From assembly GCA_001464275.1 (NCBI GenBank), contig LNFL01000163.1, positions 1 through 64,000 on the forward strand: a DNA stretch of 64,000 bases, written 5' to 3'. The position numbers and the translations under genes are program-made. The stretch's first letter is position 1. Each line of letters opens with the position of its first letter. The notes under the pieces are model-generated. The model worked only from the letters and a program-made list of their open reading frames with translations. It ran no database searches and was not told the origin of the DNA. Below, in pieces: positions 60,449 through 64,000 of the stretch. Origin of the DNA: Actinobacteria bacterium Ga0077560 (lineage in GTDB: Bacteria; Actinomycetota; Thermoleophilia; Miltoncostaeales; Miltoncostaeaceae).

Positions 60449-60832
60449 ATGAGCATCCTGGTGAAGCACGTCAGCGAGATCCCCGCCTACGCGGGGGAGC
60501 ACGCCATCCCGGGCATCCGGTTCCGGCCGGCGCGGCAGGGGATGGAGATCAGCGCCTGGGGGATGAACGTGATCGAGTTCGACCCCGGCACCGAGGGCTA
60601 TCCGCAACACGACCATGCGCACGACGGGCAGGAGGAGCTGTACGTCGTGCTGGAGGGTTCGCTGGTGATGGAGGCCGAGGGGACCGAGCGGGTGCTGCGC
60701 AGCGGCGACATGGTCCGGGTGACCCCCGACGTGACGCGGCGGTTCATCACGCGGGACGAGGGCGCCACGCTGCTGGCGCTCGGCGGCACGCCCGGCGCGG
60801 CCTATGCGCCGGACGCCCGCATGGCCGGGTGA
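60449..60832 (+). CDS. Cupin-domain protein
   Basis: A 127-residue single cupin: 'IEFDPGTEGYPQHDHAHDGQ' and 'EELYVVLEGSLVMEAEGTER', metal-binding His/Glu, then 'LRSGDMVRVTPDVTRRFITR'. The ATG at 60449 has GGAGG at the right distance. A four-codon reading frame (ATG CGG AGG TGA at 60432-60443) sits just upstream and includes the Shine-Dalgarno. Function unknown. Confidence 0.85.
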   Translation: MSILVKHVSEIPAYAGEHAIPGIRFRPARQGMEISAWGMNVIEFDPGTEGYPQHDHAHDGQEELYVVLEGSLVMEAEGTERVLRSGDMVRVTPDVTRRFITRDEGATLLALGGTPGAAYAPDARMAG

Positions 60833-60833
60833 G

Positions 60834-60875
60834 CGCGGGCACCGGGCGGCGCGTCATCGCCGCCCGGTGCCCGCG
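60834..60875. terminator. 18-bp bidirectional terminator
   Basis: CGCGGGCACCGGGCGGCG and CGCCGCCCGGTGCCCGCG pair fully around a 6-base loop, starting right after the cupin stop and ending 4 bases before the convergent Ddn-like stop. The most stable hairpin seen in the window. Confidence 0.8.
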
Positions 60876-60878
60876 GGG

Positions 60879-61325
60879 CTACGCGGCCGGTTCGATGACC
60901 ACGACGGGGATCGTCCGCTCGGTCTTCGCCTGGTAGGCGTCGTAGTCCGGCCAGATGGCGGTCATCAGCGGCCACAGCTCCCGCCGCTCGCCCTCGTCCG
61001 CCGTGCGGGCACGGGCCTCCATCACCCGGTCGCCCACCTGGATGACCACCTCCGGGTCGGCGTCCAGGTTCACGTACCAGTCCGGATGCGAGGGCGCGCC
61101 GCCGTAGGAGGCGACCACCACGTACCCGTCGCCATGACGCCCGTAGATGAGCGCCGTGCGCCGCGCGGTTCCGCTGCGCTTGCCGCGGGTGGTGAGCAGC
61201 AGTGTCCGCACGCCGGGACGCCACTCGTGGCCGTCCACCCCGTTGCTGTCGACGTACTGCCCCACGTGGTCGGCGACCCATCCCTGCTCGGGGTCGACGG
61301 GCGTTGCTTCGATGAGGCGCGTCAT
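60879..61325 (-). CDS. F420/deazaflavin-dependent nitroreductase-family oxidoreductase (Ddn-like)
   Basis: A 148-residue protein with 'GWVADHVGQYVDSNGVDGHE', 'LLLTTRGKRSGTARRTALIY', 'VVASYGGAPSHPDWYVNLDA' and 'ARTADEGERRELWPLMTAIW'. These are Ddn-family F420-binding features; they reduce quinones or unsaturated substrates with F420H2 in actinobacteria. GGGAGG precedes the ATG. No neighbour shows the substrate. Confidence 0.9.
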   Translation of the reverse strand: MTRLIEATPVDPEQGWVADHVGQYVDSNGVDGHEWRPGVRTLLLTTRGKRSGTARRTALIYGRHGDGYVVVASYGGAPSHPDWYVNLDADPEVVIQVGDRVMEARARTADEGERRELWPLMTAIWPDYDAYQAKTERTIPVVVIEPAA

Positions 61326-61466
61326 GCGGTCCTCCCTGTCGCGGTGTCCATGCTGTGGGTACCCCCGCGGGCCCCGTTCAGCCGTTCGCTCGGTGGCCGC
61401 CGCGGGCCGCGACGACACGCCGTACCGGTGGATCTGGTGGCTTTTCGTCAGATCGGAAACCCGCAG

Positions 61467-61472
61467 TATTGT
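61467..61472 (+). promoter_or_regulatory. Leaderless -10 box (TATTGT)
   Basis: TATTGT ends 7 bases before the GTG at 61480. Confidence 0.6.
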
Positions 61473-61479
61473 GCGCCCC

Positions 61480-62523
61480 GTGTCCAGTGCCCTTCGCACG
61501 CTCCCCGCGGCCATCGCCGCCGGGGTCCTCTTGGCGACCGCCCAGACCGCCGCGGCGGGCGAGCTCTCGGTGACGCTCTCCCCGCAGTACGTGGAGGGCC
61601 TCACCGGGTCCAACGGCTGGTACACGGTCGCCGTGACCGCGACCTACGTCTGCGAGCCCTCCGGGTCCGAGGTGGTCCTCATCTGCCCGCCCACCGAGGT
61701 CTTCCGCGACGGCACGGGGGCCGAGGTGACCGGCAATGACGATGACGACGACCGCGCGTCGGGTGAGATCGTCCGGACGGCGACCTTCCTGCGCAGCCGG
61801 GCCCGGACGCGCAGCGATGCGGTGACCCTCCGTGTGGGCGACGGTCCCCTGCGGGTCGACACCCAGCCCCCGCCCGTGCCGGTCATCGAGGCTCCGTCGC
61901 CCGGGGCACTCGCGGCCCCCGTGCTTCCCGGCACCGCCCTCACCGCCGTCTACTCCTGCTCCTTCGAGGGCGACGCGTCCGGCCCCGCCGACGATGACGC
62001 CTGCGTCGGCACGGTGCCGTCCGGGGCACGGCTGGACACCGGATCGGGGAACCGCGCCACCTGGGGGACGCGCGCCCTCACCGTCACGGCCACCGACGCC
62101 GCCGGGCACACCTCGCAGCGCACGCTCGAGTACCGCATCGCGGGCTCGGCGCCGGCCGTCGCGCCGCTCGCCCCCACCGGCTCCGGGAACGGGACCGGCA
62201 ACGCCGACCGGCCGCCGCGCACCGCCAACGCCCGCCTCATGCGTCCGGCGGCAGGCGCCACGCTCCGCGGGACGCGGGTGCTGCGCTGGCGGGCGGCCCG
62301 CGGCGCGGCGCTCTACAACGTCCAGGTCTTCCGGGTCGCCGGGGACGGCTACCAGAAGGTCCTGTCCGCGTTCCCCCGGGCGAACCGTCTCGCGGTCGGC
62401 ACCGACCGCCTGGCGGACGGCGAGCGCTACGTCTGGCGCGTGTGGCCCTACATGCGCCGGCTGGGTGATTACCGCCGCACCCCCGTCGGGATCAGCTGGT
62501 TCCAGACGCCGGCCGGGCGCTGA
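61480..62523 (+). CDS. Secreted protein with Ig-like domains
   Basis: A 347-residue protein with signal peptide ('LPAAIAAGVLLATAQTAAAG'). A beta-rich region with Cys pairs ('YVCEPSGSEVVLICPPTEVF', 'YSCSFEGDASGPADDDACVG') and 'RALTVTATDAAGHTSQRTLE' looks Ig/HYR-like. The C-terminal 'RLMRPAAGATLRGTRVLRWR' and 'YVWRVWPYMRRLGDYRRTPV' resembles a fibronectin-III-like tail of actinobacterial proteins. Function unknown; GTG leaderless start at 61480. Confidence 0.65.
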   Translation: MSSALRTLPAAIAAGVLLATAQTAAAGELSVTLSPQYVEGLTGSNGWYTVAVTATYVCEPSGSEVVLICPPTEVFRDGTGAEVTGNDDDDDRASGEIVRTATFLRSRARTRSDAVTLRVGDGPLRVDTQPPPVPVIEAPSPGALAAPVLPGTALTAVYSCSFEGDASGPADDDACVGTVPSGARLDTGSGNRATWGTRALTVTATDAAGHTSQRTLEYRIAGSAPAVAPLAPTGSGNGTGNADRPPRTANARLMRPAAGATLRGTRVLRWRAARGAALYNVQVFRVAGDGYQKVLSAFPRANRLAVGTDRLADGERYVWRVWPYMRRLGDYRRTPVGISWFQTPAGR

Positions 62524-62642
62524 GCGGACCGCCGCGGCGTGTTTGGACCGTGAGCGCGACGGGTAGCTGAACGCTCGGGCTCCGCCCCCGGGTCGGGGGT
62601 TAACGTTCCGGCTCGACTATCGGTTCGAGCACGGGAGCACGA

Positions 62643-63704
62643 ATGGTGCAACGGCGTGCGGTCGTCGGCCTCGCGGCCGCCGGCCTGCTGGTGGGGGGCG
62701 CGGCGCAGGGCGCCGCCGCCCAGAAGGTGCAGTTCCTGCAGGGGGAGCAGACGGTGGGCGTGAACCGCCCGGGCACGACCGTCCGAAGCGCGGTCACCGA
62801 CCTGCTGAAGGGCCCCACCCCGGCCGAGAAGGCCGCGGGGATCCGGACCCAGATCCCGCCGAAGGTGCCGATCCTTGCGATCGCGGTCACCAACGGCATC
62901 GCGACCGTGGACCTGGGGTCGCGGTTCGCCGTGAACGCCAGCGCCGAACGCCTCAACGCCCGGCTCAGCCAGCTGGTGCTCACCGTGGACGCCGTCCCGG
63001 GGGTGCGCTCGGTGCGCGTGCGCATCGAGGGGGGCACGCCGTACGGCCTGTTCCCCGGCATCGACCTCACCCGCCCGGTCACCTCGGCCACCATCCGCAC
63101 CCCGGATCTGCCGCCGCCGGTCGACCCGGGGCCGGGCACCGGCACCTCGACACCCAGCACCCTCGACCTGGAGCGCCGCCTGGCGGACCTGGGGTACCTG
63201 GACGCCGCGAAGGCCGACGGCGTCACCGACAACGCCACCAGCAACGCGGTGATCGCCTTCCAGAAGTGGCAGCGGCTGGGCCGCGACGGCGTCGCGGGCC
63301 CCCAGACGCTCGCCGCCCTCACCACCGCCGTGCGCCCCACCCCGCGGGCAACCGGTGAGGCGAAGCGCGTGGAGGTGCTGCTCGACCGGCAGGTGGCGCT
63401 CTACATCGAGAACAACGCGGTGGTGCGCACCCTCCACATCTCGTCCGGGCAGGCGGGCTACGCGACGCCCACCGGGGCGTACCGCATCACCCGCAAGTAC
63501 CCGCGGGACTGGTCGGTGCCGTACAGCGTGTGGCTTCCCTGGGCGCAGTACTTCGTGGGCGGCGTCGCCTTCCACGAGGCCGCCAGCGTGCCGGTGACGC
63601 CCGCATCGCACGGCTGTGTCCGCATCCCCAATGGAGACGCGCAATGGCTCTACGACCGCACACCGGTGAACACGCAGGTCATCGTGCTGGGGACCTCGGC
63701 ATGA
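62643..63704 (+). CDS. L,D-transpeptidase with GerM-like and PG-binding domains
   Basis: A 353-residue secreted enzyme. Signal peptide about 1-26. A GerM-like domain (about 30-145; 'LLKGPTPAEKAAGIRTQIPP' and 'VDLGSRFAVNASAERLNARL') precedes a peptidoglycan-binding-1 domain ('LERRLADLGYLDAAKADGVT'). A YkuD catalytic domain then has 'VPVTPASHGCVRIPNGDAQW' containing the catalytic Cys in the HGCxR motif. It forms 3-3 crosslinks in the cell wall. GGGAGC precedes the ATG. Its stop overlaps the next ATG (ATGA). Confidence 0.92.
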   Translation: MVQRRAVVGLAAAGLLVGGAAQGAAAQKVQFLQGEQTVGVNRPGTTVRSAVTDLLKGPTPAEKAAGIRTQIPPKVPILAIAVTNGIATVDLGSRFAVNASAERLNARLSQLVLTVDAVPGVRSVRVRIEGGTPYGLFPGIDLTRPVTSATIRTPDLPPPVDPGPGTGTSTPSTLDLERRLADLGYLDAAKADGVTDNATSNAVIAFQKWQRLGRDGVAGPQTLAALTTAVRPTPRATGEAKRVEVLLDRQVALYIENNAVVRTLHISSGQAGYATPTGAYRITRKYPRDWSVPYSVWLPWAQYFVGGVAFHEAASVPVTPASHGCVRIPNGDAQWLYDRTPVNTQVIVLGTSA

Positions 63705-64000
63705 GGCGCGCACTGAGCCTCGCGCTGGCCGCCGCCGGCCTGGCCGTGGTGGCCGCCCCCGCCGCAGCGCAGTCGCCGCCCACCCTGGTGCCCGGACAGC
63801 TGACGGTGGCGCTCAGCCTGCCCAGCCCGGGCCTGCAGGCTGGCGCGGTGCGCCCGGACGGCACCGTCAGCTACGCGCGCGGCCTGGAGATCGAGATGGT
63901 GCGCCGCATCGCCGGCCGGCTGGGCATCGCCGATGTGCGGTTCGTGAACGAGCCGTTCTTCTCGCGCCTGCTCACCGCCGGTGAGAAGCCGTGGGACATG
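63701..64000 (+). CDS. Extracellular solute-binding protein, family 3-like (partial)
   Basis: The first 100 residues only; the gene runs off the right edge. A signal peptide ('LSLALAAAGLAVVAAPAAAQ') is followed by 'LTVALSLPSPGLQAGAVRPD' and 'ARGLEIEMVRRIAGRLGIAD', the start of a family 3 substrate-binding fold (ABC amino-acid type). It overlaps the transpeptidase stop by 4 bases, so the two are co-translated. Confidence 0.75.
   Translation, partial: MRRALSLALAAAGLAVVAAPAAAQSPPTLVPGQLTVALSLPSPGLQAGAVRPDGTVSYARGLEIEMVRRIAGRLGIADVRFVNEPFFSRLLTAGEKPWDM

Noticed and set aside
1..64000. CRISPR arrays, prophage or insertion sequences
   Set aside because: No regularly spaced short repeats, transposase, integrase or phage structural motifs were seen in any part of the window.

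Overview
The window is about 64 kb of very GC-rich DNA with strongly GC-biased third codon positions, dense gene packing and many 1-4 base start/stop overlaps. Two-component pairs, secreted cell-surface proteins with signal peptides, an F420-type (Ddn-like) oxidoreductase, GTG starts and a recurrent leaderless promoter (TANNNT 6-9 bases before the start codon) point to Actinomycetota. The collagen-like protein with a 'VKDESLTGADVKNGSL' lead-in, and the abundance of Calx-beta, Ig-like and RTX-type proteins, suggest class Thermoleophilia. That class-level placement is inference. No phage, insertion sequence, CRISPR array or rRNA gene was seen.

Layout. (1) 1-3398: a DUF2231-like membrane protein, a PepSY protein and a PhoPQ-like regulator/kinase pair. 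(2) 3399-4084: gene-poor stretch with a terminator hairpin, a degenerate tRNA and a small frameshifted leaderless gene. (3) 12216 down to 4085 (minus strand): a nine-gene translationally coupled operon with a lipoprotein, a MacAB-like exporter (adaptor, ATPase, FtsX permease), an OmpR-type regulator with a dead receiver, a second ABC exporter (ATPase, ABC-2 permease) and a regulator/kinase pair. (4) 12340-16521: a small repeat-containing protein and a 1122-residue secreted Gly-rich/Ig-like/Calx-beta protein. (5) 17350-21791: a palindromic operator, one polypeptide fusing DabB (NuoL-like) and DabA (DUF2309) halves of the DAB inorganic-carbon pump, broken by a frameshift near its C-terminus, then a PII-like protein. 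(6) 21863-29089: a MarR regulator with a membrane protein, a collagen-like protein, a beta-propeller protein, a FAD monooxygenase, a lipoprotein, a His-rich metal-binding protein with a Fur-family regulator, and a secreted protein with a triplicated two-cysteine module. (7) 29090-41365: PQQ-type sugar dehydrogenase with duplicated carbohydrate-binding-like domains, GMC oxidoreductase, DUF5718 protein, allantoate/ureidoglycine hydrolases, M20 peptidase, flavodoxin, GerW-like protein, SRPBCC protein and an acetoin-utilisation/HDAC-like deacetylase.

(8) 41497-51046: a PAS-GGDEF-EAL protein, EEP nuclease-like protein, SDR, a frameshifted FG-GAP protein, a repeat/RTX protein and a membrane GGDEF protein. 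(9) 51134-53201: sulfur operon (SQR, TusE, DsrE2). (10) 53398-64000: transglutaminase, MMPL exporter, a NarL-type kinase/regulator with a DUF4097 protein, AraC regulator, cupin, Ddn-like enzyme, a secreted protein, an L,D-transpeptidase with GerM-like and PG-binding domains, and the start of a solute-binding protein.

Themes that link the regions are envelope stress and export (three sensor-kinase/regulator pairs, two coupled ABC exporters, an MMPL pump, PepSY and DUF4097 proteins), an elaborate secreted protein repertoire, and inorganic carbon, sulfur and purine-nitrogen metabolism. Two long genes (the DAB fusion and the FG-GAP protein) each carry one frameshift where a short conserved segment is missing. 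Either the strain has lost them or the assembly has small deletions.
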